From NCBI GenBank assembly GCA_031292675.1, contig JARLGQ010000304.1:1-32095 (forward strand): 32,095 nt of DNA, read 5' to 3'. Within the stretch, counting starts at the first letter, position 1. The number at the start of each line of letters is the position of its first letter. Shown piece by piece: positions 9,489 through 17,767 of the stretch. This stretch comes from Acidimicrobiales bacterium. GTDB taxonomy: Bacteria; Actinomycetota; Acidimicrobiia; Acidimicrobiales; UBA8190. The notes under the pieces are model-generated. The model did not search any database. It had not been told where the DNA came from and saw nothing but the letters and a program-made list of their open reading frames with translations. Made by a program: the position numbers and the translations under genes.

Positions 9489-10883
9489 TCACGAGCCGGG
9501 GCGGCGGTGCAGGCGGGTGCCTTCGGCACTGTCCTCCACCACCCAGCCCTTCGCCTCGAGCTCGCGTCGGATGGCGTCGGCCCGGTCGTAGGACCCCGAG
9601 GCGCGGGCGCCGTCGCGCTCGGCGACCAGGGCGGTCGTCTCGACGTCCAACCCGGGCTCTGACCCTCCGAGCTCCAGCCCCAGCGCGTTGCACAGCACCG
9701 CCACCGTGAGGGCCCGACGCCGGCCTTCGTCGAGATCGCCGGCCTCGGCCGCCTGGTGGGCCCTCCGGGCGAGTTCGAAGATCTCGGCCAGAGCCCCGGG
9801 GGTGTCGAGGTCGTCGTCCATGTGCCCGACGAACGACGCCACCGCGGCGGCGTCGGCTCCGGCGTCCCCCGCACCCTCGGCGGTGACACCGGCCGGTGGC
9901 GCCGGCAGGTCGAAGCGACGCGCCAGGTCGTCGAGGCGTGCGAGAGCGCCCTCGGCCTGGTCGACGGTCGCCGGGGTGACCTCGATGGGCGAGCGGTAGT
10001 GGGCACGCAGGACGAGGAGGCGGTAGGCCCGGGCGTCGGCCCGCTCGAGCAGGTCGGTCAGCGACGTGAAGTTCCCGAGCGACTTCGACATCTTCTCGCC
10101 CTCGACCATCACCCACCCGTTGTGGACCCAGTGCCGGGCGAAGGCTCGGCCCAGTCCCACGGCCTGGGCACGCTCGTTCTCGTGGTGCGGGAAGGCGAGG
10201 TCCATCCCCCCGCCGTGCAGGTCGAATCCCTCACCCAGGAGGTCGAGCGACATCACGACGCATTCGGTGTGCCAGCCCGGGCGCCCCGCACCCCATGGCG
10301 AGGCCCAGGTGGGCTCACCGGGTCGGGCCTTCTTCCACAACACGAAGTCCAGCGGGGAGCGCTTCTCCTCGCCCAGCTCCACACGCGCCCCCGAACGCAG
10401 TGACTCCAGGCTCTGGCGCGCCAGAAGCCCATATCCCTCGATCCGGTCGACCGACAGGTAGACGCCGTCGGAGGTCTCGTAGGCGACGCCGCGGTCGACG
10501 AGAGCCCCGATCAGTCCGACCATGTCCTCCACGAACGCGGTGGCATGGGGGGCCTCGGTCGGCCTTTTCACCCCGAGGGCGTCCATGGCCTGCCACCACA
10601 CCACCTCGTACTCGCCGGCCACCTCGGCCTCGCTCCGCCCCTCCTCCGAAGCCCTGGTGATGATGTGGTCGTCGATGTCGGTGATGTTCGACACGTAGCG
10701 GACTTCGAGACCCCGGAACTCCAGGTAGCGCCGGAGCACGTCGAAGACCAGGGTGAAGCGGCCGTGCCCGAGGTGCGGGACGTCGTACACTGTCGGACCG
10801 CACACGTACATCGACACGCGGCCCTCCTCGCGCAGCTCGAGAGGCCGGACGGTGCCCGTCGCAGTGTCATGAAGCCGCAGCAC
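9489..10883 (-). CDS. cysS: Cysteinyl-tRNA synthetase
   Basis: A 464-residue class I synthetase that charges tRNA-Cys. The zinc-site cysteine is in YVCGPTVYD (Cys28), the HIGH-like motif is HLGH (37-40), further zinc ligands are in GWHTEC (Cys208) and FPHHENE (around 231-237), and KMSKS is at 264-268. The full C-terminal helical and tRNA-binding part is present, which separates it from the shorter paralog MshC (mycothiol ligase) that shares the catalytic core. The start is GTG at 10883, with a TACCGT -10-like element 7 nt upstream and no Shine-Dalgarno; the N-terminus MLRLHDT matches the family. It is divergent from valS with only 21 bp between the proposed starts. Confidence 0.93.
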   Translation of the reverse strand: MLRLHDTATGTVRPLELREEGRVSMYVCGPTVYDVPHLGHGRFTLVFDVLRRYLEFRGLEVRYVSNITDIDDHIITRASEEGRSEAEVAGEYEVVWWQAMDALGVKRPTEAPHATAFVEDMVGLIGALVDRGVAYETSDGVYLSVDRIEGYGLLARQSLESLRSGARVELGEEKRSPLDFVLWKKARPGEPTWASPWGAGRPGWHTECVVMSLDLLGEGFDLHGGGMDLAFPHHENERAQAVGLGRAFARHWVHNGWVMVEGEKMSKSLGNFTSLTDLLERADARAYRLLVLRAHYRSPIEVTPATVDQAEGALARLDDLARRFDLPAPPAGVTAEGAGDAGADAAAVASFVGHMDDDLDTPGALAEIFELARRAHQAAEAGDLDEGRRRALTVAVLCNALGLELGGSEPGLDVETTALVAERDGARASGSYDRADAIRRELEAKGWVVEDSAEGTRLHRRPGS

Positions 10884-10889
10884 TCGGAG

Positions 10890-10896
10890 TACGGTA
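10890..10896. promoter_or_regulatory. Shared symmetric -10 element for divergent cysS and valS
   Basis: The 7-bp TACGGTA reads TACGGT on the plus strand (10890-10895) and TACCGT on the minus strand (10896-10891), both TAnnnT. The minus copy is 7 nt from the cysS GTG; the plus copy is 9 nt from the valS GTG at 10905. Both messages would then be leaderless. No convincing -35 is visible on either side. Confidence 0.5.
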
Positions 10897-10904
10897 ACCG
10901 CACC

Positions 10905-13538
10905 GTGGACACCACCGTGGACGTCAGCGCGACGATCGATGTGCTCCCCCCCCAGCTCGAGGCGCCGCGGCCGCCGGAGGTCCCCGACAAGCCGTCCCTC
11001 GAGGGCCTCGAGGCCAAATGGTCGGCCCGGTGGGAGGAGGCGGGCACATACAGCTTCGACCGGTCAGCGCCCCGGACGCGGGTCTACGCCATCGACACGC
11101 CACCGCCGACGGTGTCGGGCTCCCTGCACATGGGTCACATGTTCTCCTTCACCCATACCGACGCCGTCGCACGCTTCCGGCGGATGCGCGGCTACGAGGT
11201 CTTCTACCCGATGGGATGGGACGACAACGGCCTGCCCACCGAGCGCCGCGTGCAGAACTACTACGGCGTGCGCTGTGATCCGAGTCTGCGATACGACCCG
11301 TCCTTCTCGCCGCCCAAGAAGCCGGGCCGGGACGTCATCTCCGTGTCACGGCCGAACTTCATCGAGCTGTGCGAGCGTTTGGTCATCGAAGACGAAAAGG
11401 CGTTCGAGCACCTGTGGCGGACGCTCGGCCTGTCGGTGGACTGGGGCCAGACCTACACGACCATCGACACCACCTCGCGTCGCACGTCGCAACGCTCCTT
11501 CCTCGGGATGCTCCGCTCGGGACACGCATACTCGGTGGAAGCGCCCACGCAGTGGGACGTGGACTTCCAGACGGCGGTGTCCCAGGCCGAGACCGAAGAC
11601 CGCGAACTCGACGGCGCGTACCACCGGTTGCGGTTCGCCCGGGCCGGAACCGACGGCGGGGTCGAGATCGAAACGACGCGCCCCGAACTACTCGCTGCGT
11701 GCGTGGCACTGGTCGCCCATCCCGAGGACGACCGGTACCGCGGCGTCGTCGGCCACGACGTGGTCACCCCTTTGTTCGACGTCCGCGTGCCCGTCCTGGC
11801 CCACCCGCTCGCCGACCCCGACAAGGGCTCGGGCATCGCCATGATCTGCACCTTCGGTGACACCACCGACGTGACGTGGTGGCGCGAGCTGGCACTGCCC
11901 ACCCGCACCGTGGTGGGGCGCAACGGACGCCTCCGGGCCGTGCCCTGGGGCGAGGAGGGATGGGCTTCTGAAGACCCGAGGGCGGCGGCCCTTGCCTACG
12001 GCGAGCTCGAGGGTCGCACCGTCTCCCAGGCGAGGACGCGCATCGTGGAGATGCTCGGCGACGCGGGGGCGATCGTCGGCGAGCCCAAGCCGATCCGACA
12101 TCCGGTCAAGTTCTACGAACGCGGTGAGCGTCCGCTCGAGATCGTCTCGAGCCGCCAGTGGTACGTGCGGACGCTCGCCCTGCGCGAACGCCTGCTCGAG
12201 CGGGGCCGCGAGCTGCGCTGGCACCCGCCGCACATGCGTCACCGGTACGAGGCGTGGGTGGAGGGCCTGAACGCCGACTGGAACATCTCCCGGCAGAGGT
12301 TCTTCGGGGTGCCGTTCCCGGTGTGGTACCCGGTCGACGACGAGGGCTCGGTCGACCAAGACCATCCCCTGCTCCCCGCCGACGACCGCGTGCCGGTGGA
12401 CCCCTCGAGCGACACCCCCGAGGGGTACCGGGAGGACCAACGGGGCCGGCCCGGCGGCTTCATGGGCGATCCCGACGTCATGGACACCTGGGCCACCTCG
12501 TCGCTCACCCCCCAGATCGCCGGGCGGCGCGAAGACGACCCCGACCTCTTCTCCCGGGTCTTCCCCATGGACCTCCGTCCCCAGGCCCACGAGATCATCC
12601 GGACGTGGCTGTTCAGCACGATCGTGCGCTCCGAGCTCGAGTACGGCTTCCTGCCCTGGACCGATGCGGCCATCTCGGGCTGGGTCCTCGACCCCGAGCG
12701 CAAGAAGATGTCGAAGTCGCGCGGCAACGTGATCACCCCGCTTCCGCTGCTGGAGTCCCACGGCGCGGACGGCATCCGGTACTGGGCCACCAGCGGCCGG
12801 CCCGGCGTCGACACGGCGGTGGACGAGGGTCAGATGAAGGTGGGCCGGCGTCTCGCCATCAAGATCCTGAACGCGTCCCGGTTCGCACTGGCCCGGCTCG
12901 GCACCGAAGCAGCGACCGGGACCGATGCCGTGACCGCACCACTCGATCTCGCCATGTTGCGCCGGCTCTCCGACGTCGTCGTCGATGCCACCGCTGCGTT
13001 CGAGTCCTACGACTACGCGCGGGCCCTCGAGCGCGCCGAGGCGTTCTTCTGGTCGTTCTGTGACGACTACCTCGAGCTCGTCAAGGCACGCGCCTACGAG
13101 GACTCGTCCGCACCCGGTCCGGCATCGGCGCGCGTCGCGCTGGCTGTCGCCCTGTCGGTGCAGCTGCGCCTGTTCGCCCCCTTCGTGCCCTTCGTCACCG
13201 AGGAGGTGTGGTCGTGGTGGCACGACGGCTCGATCCACCGCTCGCCGTGGCCCGCCCTCGAAGAGCTGTCCCCCGCGCCGCGCCACGGAGACGTCGCCGT
13301 GCTCGACATGGCCGCCTACGTGCTGGGCGAGGTCCGCCGGGCCAAGACCACGGCGCATTCGTCCATGCGGGCACCCGTGGCGAGGCTGACCGTCGTCGAC
13401 GATGCGGAGCGACTGGCCCTGCTGGCCGAGGCGGAGGGGGACCTGCGCGAGGCGGGTGGCGTCGTCGAGCTGGTCACCCGCCCGGGACCTCCCGAGGTCG
13501 CCGTCGAGCTGCTCGTCGAGGACACGGGGCAGGGGTAG
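10905..13538 (+). CDS. valS: Valyl-tRNA synthetase
   Basis: About 877 residues, class I synthetase. The HIGH motif is HMGH (residues 75-78 in SGSLHMGHMFS) and KMSKS is at 601-605 (KKMSKSRGN). The editing domain lies between, including ETTRPELLAACVALVAHP, and WNISRQRFFGVPFPVW and PQAHEIIRTWLF are characteristic of ValS. The C-terminus ends soon after the anticodon-binding domain and lacks the long coiled-coil tail of the E. coli type, so this is the shorter, archaeal-like form seen in some actinobacteria. Start choice is uncertain: GTG at 10905 fits a leaderless message, whereas an ATG at 10869 would overlap the start of cysS by 15 bp; GTGs at 10917 and 10941 are also in frame. The stop overlaps the next gene. 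Confidence 0.93.
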   Translation: MDTTVDVSATIDVLPPQLEAPRPPEVPDKPSLEGLEAKWSARWEEAGTYSFDRSAPRTRVYAIDTPPPTVSGSLHMGHMFSFTHTDAVARFRRMRGYEVFYPMGWDDNGLPTERRVQNYYGVRCDPSLRYDPSFSPPKKPGRDVISVSRPNFIELCERLVIEDEKAFEHLWRTLGLSVDWGQTYTTIDTTSRRTSQRSFLGMLRSGHAYSVEAPTQWDVDFQTAVSQAETEDRELDGAYHRLRFARAGTDGGVEIETTRPELLAACVALVAHPEDDRYRGVVGHDVVTPLFDVRVPVLAHPLADPDKGSGIAMICTFGDTTDVTWWRELALPTRTVVGRNGRLRAVPWGEEGWASEDPRAAALAYGELEGRTVSQARTRIVEMLGDAGAIVGEPKPIRHPVKFYERGERPLEIVSSRQWYVRTLALRERLLERGRELRWHPPHMRHRYEAWVEGLNADWNISRQRFFGVPFPVWYPVDDEGSVDQDHPLLPADDRVPVDPSSDTPEGYREDQRGRPGGFMGDPDVMDTWATSSLTPQIAGRREDDPDLFSRVFPMDLRPQAHEIIRTWLFSTIVRSELEYGFLPWTDAAISGWVLDPERKKMSKSRGNVITPLPLLESHGADGIRYWATSGRPGVDTAVDEGQMKVGRRLAIKILNASRFALARLGTEAATGTDAVTAPLDLAMLRRLSDVVVDATAAFESYDYARALERAEAFFWSFCDDYLELVKARAYEDSSAPGPASARVALAVALSVQLRLFAPFVPFVTEEVWSWWHDGSIHRSPWPALEELSPAPRHGDVAVLDMAAYVLGEVRRAKTTAHSSMRAPVARLTVVDDAERLALLAEAEGDLREAGGVVELVTRPGPPEVAVELLVEDTGQG

Positions 13539-14227
13539 TGGAGGCCGGCGGCCGAAGCGCCCCCGAGGAGTCGCAGGCCGAGCTCGACACCGTGCTGGCC
13601 GGATGCCGGTCGTCGCACGACGCGCTGGTCGGCACGGCGAGCGGTCTCGACGAGGCCGCCGTGCGGGGACCGAGCCGCCTGGAGGGCTGGACCGTCGGGC
13701 ACGTGATGACCCATCTCGCCCGCAACGCCGACTCCCACACCCGCATGCTCAGGGCGGCGCTCAACGGCGAGGCCGTCGAGCAGTACGCCGGCGGCCGCGA
13801 GGAGAGGGCGGGCGCCATCGAGTCCGGCTCGGGCCGCAGCGCCAAGGAGCTGCTCGACGACGTGCTGCGCTCGGTCACGGACCTCGAGGCGGCGTGGGCG
13901 GCGATGACGGCCGCGGCTTGGGACGGACACGGGCTCTCGCGAGGGCGCCCGTGGCCGTGCCGGCTGATGCCCTATTTCCGCTGGCGCGAGGTGGAGATCC
14001 ACCACGTCGACATGGGAACGGGGTACGAGCCCGGGGACTGGCCCGAGGAATACGTGCGCCGCGAGCTTGCCGCCCTCCTGGCCACCGTTCCGGGTCGGCT
14101 CGGCGAGGCCGCCCAGCGGCGGCGACTGCTGGCGTGGCTGACGGGGCGGTCCGCGTCGCCGGGCCAGCTCGACCTGGCCCGATGGGAGTCCAATCCGGGG
14201 AATTACTTCAAGGGTCTGGCGGACTGA
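13538..14227 (+). CDS. Maleylpyruvate isomerase family (mycothiol-dependent, DinB-like) protein
   Basis: A 229-residue protein starting at a GTG that shares one base with the valS stop (TAGTG), so it is probably translated by coupling; GGGGCAGGGG just upstream serves as ribosome site. The N-terminal domain matches the mycothiol-dependent maleylpyruvate isomerase/DinB fold: GWTVGHVMTHLARNADSH supplies the first metal histidine, and YFRWREVEIHHVDM supplies the glutamate-histidine pair. The sequence then runs through a shorter C-terminal part. Family members use mycothiol as cofactor, for example in ring-cleavage product isomerisation or detoxification. No aromatic-degradation genes are nearby, so the substrate is unknown. 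Confidence 0.8.
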   Translation: MEAGGRSAPEESQAELDTVLAGCRSSHDALVGTASGLDEAAVRGPSRLEGWTVGHVMTHLARNADSHTRMLRAALNGEAVEQYAGGREERAGAIESGSGRSAKELLDDVLRSVTDLEAAWAAMTAAAWDGHGLSRGRPWPCRLMPYFRWREVEIHHVDMGTGYEPGDWPEEYVRRELAALLATVPGRLGEAAQRRRLLAWLTGRSASPGQLDLARWESNPGNYFKGLAD

Positions 14228-14256
14228 ACCGGGGCCGCTCGGACCCGATGCACCCT

Positions 14257-15120
14257 TCAGGTGTCGAGCTTGAACACGCGCACGGCGTTGTCCCGCAGGA
14301 ACTTCGGCCACACGTGGTCGCGCAGGGGGACGTCGGCCAGCTCCGAGAAGATGCGCTCGAGGGTCAGTGCCATCGGGAAGTACCCGGCGTACAGGATCTT
14401 GTCGGCACCCCGGGTGTTGGCGTAGTCGATGATCGCCTTCGGGTAGTACTTGGGAGCGAACGCGCTCGTCATGTAATAGAGCCCCGGCCACTTGAGCATC
14501 AGCTTCACCGCCAACTCCTCCCAGGGCTCGGCCCCGTGCCGCATGACGATGCGGAGCTCGGGGAAGTCGTAGCAGACCTGGTCGAAATGCATCACGTCCT
14601 GGCAGGCCGAGGGCACCCGCGGCCCGGCGATCCCGGCGTTCACGACGATCGGCAGGTCCAGGTCGATGCAGGTCTGGTAGACGGGGTAGTAGCGCCGGTC
14701 GCTCACCGGCACCTGGGGGTTGCACCCCGCCGGGAAGGTGGTGACCGCCTTGATGCCACGCTCGGCGTGTGCGTCACGAATACGCCGGACGGCCCCGGTG
14801 ATGTCGTTGGGGTCGAGGGCCTCGAGGTTGGCCGCGAACCTGTCGGGGTGCTCGGAAAGGGCGCGGTCCACGACCGACCCCGCCAGCCCCACCAGGCCGA
14901 TGGCGATGCCGAAGCGGTCCATTTCCGCCAGCGTCACCGCCACGGGGTCGTCCTCCTCGCCGACGCGATTGGGATCGTCGTCTTTGAACATGTAGGAGAT
15001 CGGCGACGCCGCGGTGGCGCTCTCGTCGCGAAGCTGCGGCTTGAGGAAGTCGAAGCGGCGGGCGGCCCGTCGGCTCGGGAACCCGATCATGCAGTCGACG
15101 ACCCCGATGTCGGTTGGCAT
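14257..15120 (-). CDS. Amidohydrolase-related protein (TIM-barrel metal-dependent hydrolase, ACMSD-like)
   Basis: A 287-residue protein starting at ATG 15120, with the family-like opening MPTDIGVVDCMIGFPS. It resembles the amidohydrolase 2 group, which includes aminocarboxymuconate semialdehyde decarboxylase and similar hydrolases or decarboxylases. Recognisable parts are VTTFPAG at the strand end, LPIVVNAGIAGPRVPS, the VMRHGAEPWEELA segment that carries a metal or catalytic histidine, and KILYAGYFPMALTLERIF near the end. The usual N-terminal HxH metal motif is changed here (VDCMIGF), so metal binding may differ. An in-frame GTG at 15126 sits 8 nt after a TACGGT (minus strand, 15140-15135) and may be the start of a leaderless message. 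It is divergent from the SDR gene. Confidence 0.75.
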   Translation of the reverse strand: MPTDIGVVDCMIGFPSRRAARRFDFLKPQLRDESATAASPISYMFKDDDPNRVGEEDDPVAVTLAEMDRFGIAIGLVGLAGSVVDRALSEHPDRFAANLEALDPNDITGAVRRIRDAHAERGIKAVTTFPAGCNPQVPVSDRRYYPVYQTCIDLDLPIVVNAGIAGPRVPSACQDVMHFDQVCYDFPELRIVMRHGAEPWEELAVKLMLKWPGLYYMTSAFAPKYYPKAIIDYANTRGADKILYAGYFPMALTLERIFSELADVPLRDHVWPKFLRDNAVRVFKLDT

Positions 15121-15291
15121 CGGCACGGTCCGCCACCGTACAGCCGGAAAGAGGGTCTGTGACACGATCTCCGGGCTCGTCCCGGCGCGGCATTCCCCCT
15201 CGCGAGCAACCCGGCGGTCCGGGTGGCAACCTTAGGGCTGCCCTTGCGGGCGTGGGCCGGCTGACCGGCACGACAGCAGAGGATGGGATCG

Positions 15292-16161
15292 ATGGACGTG
15301 GCCGACATGACGGGCAAGACGGTGGTCATCACGGGTGGGAACTCGGGTATCGGCCTCGAGACGGCCGTCGGCCTCGCCAAGGCCGGGGCCAGGACCGTGA
15401 TCACCGCCCGTGACCGTGCCCGGGGCGAAGCCGCATTGGCCGACATCCGGACGCGCTCGGAGCGCGACGACGTCGACCTCGTCGTCTTCGACCTCGGCAG
15501 CATCGCCTCGATCCGTGAGGGGGCGGCTGCCATCTTGGAGCGCTGCGACCGCATCGACGTCCTGGTGAACAATGCCGGCCTGGTCCTTTCGCAGCGACGC
15601 GAGACCGAGGACGGCTTCGAGGCGACCTTGGGCATCAATCACCTCGGGCACTTCGTCCTCACCGAGCTGCTGCTCGACCGGATCAAGAACAGTGCCCCGG
15701 CGCGCATCGTCAACGTCGCCTCCACGGCACACAAGGGCGCCCGGAAAGGCCTCGACTTCGACGATCTGCAGTCCACCCGCTCTTACGGCGGGATGCAGGT
15801 CTACTCCAAGTCGAAGCTGGCCAACATCTACTTCACGACCGAGCTGGCTCGACGTCTGGAGGGAACCGGCGTCACGGTGAACTGCCTGCATCCCGGGACC
15901 GTGGCCACCGGGTACGCCCGGGACGGCGACGCGTCGGGGGTGCTCGCCTTCGGAATCAAGGTGATCAAGCCCTTCATCCTCACCGCCGCTCAGGGAGCGC
16001 GCACGTCGATCTACTTGGCGTCCTCACCCGAGGTGGCCGGTGTCACCGGCCGGTACTTCGTGAAGTGCAGGGCCCACAAGCCCTCCGCCGCGGCCCGCGA
16101 CGACGGGGCGGCCCGGCGGTTGTGGGAGCAGAGCGAGCAGCTCGTGGCCCAGAAGGGCTGA
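15292..16161 (+). CDS. Short-chain dehydrogenase/reductase (retinol dehydrogenase-like)
   Basis: A 289-residue Rossmann-fold oxidoreductase. Cofactor motif TGGNSGIG is at residues 14-21, NNAG at 93-96, and the catalytic Ser144 and Tyr171-x-x-x-Lys175 (YSKSK) are intact. An arginine after the second strand (TARDRARG) points to NADP(H). The INHLGHFVLT and LHPGTVATGY stretches are typical of the retinol dehydrogenase/WW-domain oxidoreductase-like group that acts on lipophilic alcohols or aldehydes. I chose ATG 15292 because AGAGG lies 9 nt upstream; the ATG at 15283 directly abuts that site. The substrate is not visible. The gene is convergent with the Liv-type transporter operon. Confidence 0.88.
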   Translation: MDVADMTGKTVVITGGNSGIGLETAVGLAKAGARTVITARDRARGEAALADIRTRSERDDVDLVVFDLGSIASIREGAAAILERCDRIDVLVNNAGLVLSQRRETEDGFEATLGINHLGHFVLTELLLDRIKNSAPARIVNVASTAHKGARKGLDFDDLQSTRSYGGMQVYSKSKLANIYFTTELARRLEGTGVTVNCLHPGTVATGYARDGDASGVLAFGIKVIKPFILTAAQGARTSIYLASSPEVAGVTGRYFVKCRAHKPSAAARDDGAARRLWEQSEQLVAQKG

Positions 16162-16193
16162 GGCCGGTCACGACGCACTCGGGGGCGGGGCCG

Positions 16194-16207
16194 AGGGCGT
16201 TTGCCCT
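16194..16207. terminator. Small hairpin between convergent SDR and ABC ATPase genes
   Basis: AGGGC (16194-16198) and GCCCT (16203-16207) form a 5-bp perfect stem with a GTTT loop, lying between two convergent genes and ending one base before the ATPase stop codon. There is no T-tract, so a terminator role is only tentative. Confidence 0.25.
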
Positions 16208-17767
16208 TCAGCCCACCTCACCCATGTACGCGCTCAGCAGGTGCTCCCCGACCTCGGCCGGGGAACCGGTGTGCACCAGCCGGCCGTTGACCATGATCCC
16301 TGCCTGATCGGCGATGGCGAGCGCGGTCTGTGCGAATTGCTCGACGAGCAGGATCGTGATGTGGTCCTCGGCGACGGCTTGTCCCACGAGCTCGTAGAGC
16401 TCGGCCACCACCAACGGGGCGAGGCCCATCGAGATCTCGTCGAGCAGCAGCAATCTCGGACTGGTGAACAGGGCGCGGGCCAGGGCCAGCATCTGCTGTT
16501 CTCCCCCCGAGAGCCGACCGGCCAACTGACGGCGGCGCTCCCCGAGCACCGGGAACCGGGCGTAGCTCTGCTCCTCGAGGTCGGCGACCTTGGTGTCCCT
16601 GGAGCGATAGCTGTACATCAGCAGGTTCTCGGCGACGGTCAGGTTCGGGAAGACGGCACGGCCCTCGGGAACGGCGCACAGTCCTTTGCGAGCGAGGCGG
16701 TCGGGCAGAGACCGGCGGATCTCCTCGCCGTCGAAGGAGACGCTCCCCGACGTCGCCGGCATCCTGCCGCTCGCCACCTTGAGCAACGTCGACTTGCCCG
16801 CGCCGTTCGGACCGAGCAACGCGTAGACCGAGCCTTCGGGTACCTCCAGCGACACGCCGTGGACGACCTCGATGCGTCCGTAGGCGGCCCGGACGTCGGT
16901 CATGGAGAGCATCGGGGTGCCCGGCGCCGCAGGAGGGGCCTGGGCGGGGAACGGGATCATCTTGCGGGGCTCGGCGCCGGCACGGGGGCGGGACGGGGAG
17001 CCGGTGTCGATGAAAGCGGGGGACGCGCTCGTCGGAGCGGGCTCTTCCTCCACGACTCCCAGGTAGGCGGCCTGGACGGCAGGGTCGGCCTGCACGCTGG
17101 CCGGATCGCCGCGGGAGATGACCGCGCCGTAGTCGAGAACGCTCACGTGGTCGCAGATGTTCATGACGAGGCTCATGTCGTGCTCGACCAGCAGCACGGC
17201 GATGCCCCTGCTCGCCAGGTCCACGAGGACCCGCCCCAGCTCGACGGTCTCCTCCTGGTTGAGGCCCGAGCTCGGCTCGTCGAGGAGCAGCACCGAAGGG
17301 CCCGTCGCCAGGGCCCGGCCGAGCTCGACGAGCCGCGCCAGGCCGGTGGGCAGCAGGTCGGTCGGCTCGTCGGCGACGTGCGACAACCCGATGTGGGCGA
17401 GGATGACGTCGGCTTCGACCTGCGAGCTGGCGCCCGTCGGGCGCCGGCGCCGGGTCTCGCTCGCCATCTGCACGTTCTCGCGCGCCGTCAACGTCCCGAA
17501 GAGCTCGAGTCGTTGGAAGGTGCGGGCCACCCCGAGACGGGCCCGATGGTGGGGGGAAAGATGGGTGATGTCCACTCCCCCGAGGCGCACCCGGCCCTGG
17601 GTGGGTGGCTGCAGGCCGGTGATCACGTTGAACAGCGTGGTCTTCCCCGCACCGTTGGGGCCGATGAGGCCGTTCACGGCCCCGGCATGGACCTCCAGGT
17701 TGACGTCCTGGAGCGCCTGGAGCCCGCCGAACCGGACCGAGATCTCTTCGACGGCGAGCTCAGACAA
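16208..17767 (-). CDS. livGF: Fused double ATPase of a branched-chain amino acid-type ABC importer (LivG-LivF fusion)
   Basis: A single 519-residue protein carrying two full ABC ATPases. Domain 1 (about 1-240, LivG-like): Walker A GPNGAGKT 36-43, signature region LPTGL 139-143, Walker B 160-165 and the LivG-type HDMSLVMNICDHVSVLDYG. A proline- and alanine-rich linker spans about 240-285. Domain 2 (about 286-519, LivF-like): Walker A GPNGAGKST 319-327, signature LSGGEQ 419-424, Walker B 439-444 and VEQFAQTALAIADQAG. The signature of domain 1 departs from LSGGQ, whereas domain 2 is canonical. The start is TTG at 17767, overlapping the permease stop by 8 bp. The two ATPases are separate genes in classical Liv operons. 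Confidence 0.92.
   Translation of the reverse strand: MSELAVEEISVRFGGLQALQDVNLEVHAGAVNGLIGPNGAGKTTLFNVITGLQPPTQGRVRLGGVDITHLSPHHRARLGVARTFQRLELFGTLTARENVQMASETRRRRPTGASSQVEADVILAHIGLSHVADEPTDLLPTGLARLVELGRALATGPSVLLLDEPSSGLNQEETVELGRVLVDLASRGIAVLLVEHDMSLVMNICDHVSVLDYGAVISRGDPASVQADPAVQAAYLGVVEEEPAPTSASPAFIDTGSPSRPRAGAEPRKMIPFPAQAPPAAPGTPMLSMTDVRAAYGRIEVVHGVSLEVPEGSVYALLGPNGAGKSTLLKVASGRMPATSGSVSFDGEEIRRSLPDRLARKGLCAVPEGRAVFPNLTVAENLLMYSYRSRDTKVADLEEQSYARFPVLGERRRQLAGRLSGGEQQMLALARALFTSPRLLLLDEISMGLAPLVVAELYELVGQAVAEDHITILLVEQFAQTALAIADQAGIMVNGRLVHTGSPAEVGEHLLSAYMGEVG

Noticed and set aside
9489-10883. Reading the synthetase as MshC (mycothiol ligase)
   Set aside because: The protein keeps the full C-terminal tRNA-binding part and has the normal CysS length.
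10869-10904. ATG at 10869 as the valS start
   Set aside because: It would overlap the cysS start by 15 bp and has no ribosome site; the first residues it adds are not family-like. It remains possible.
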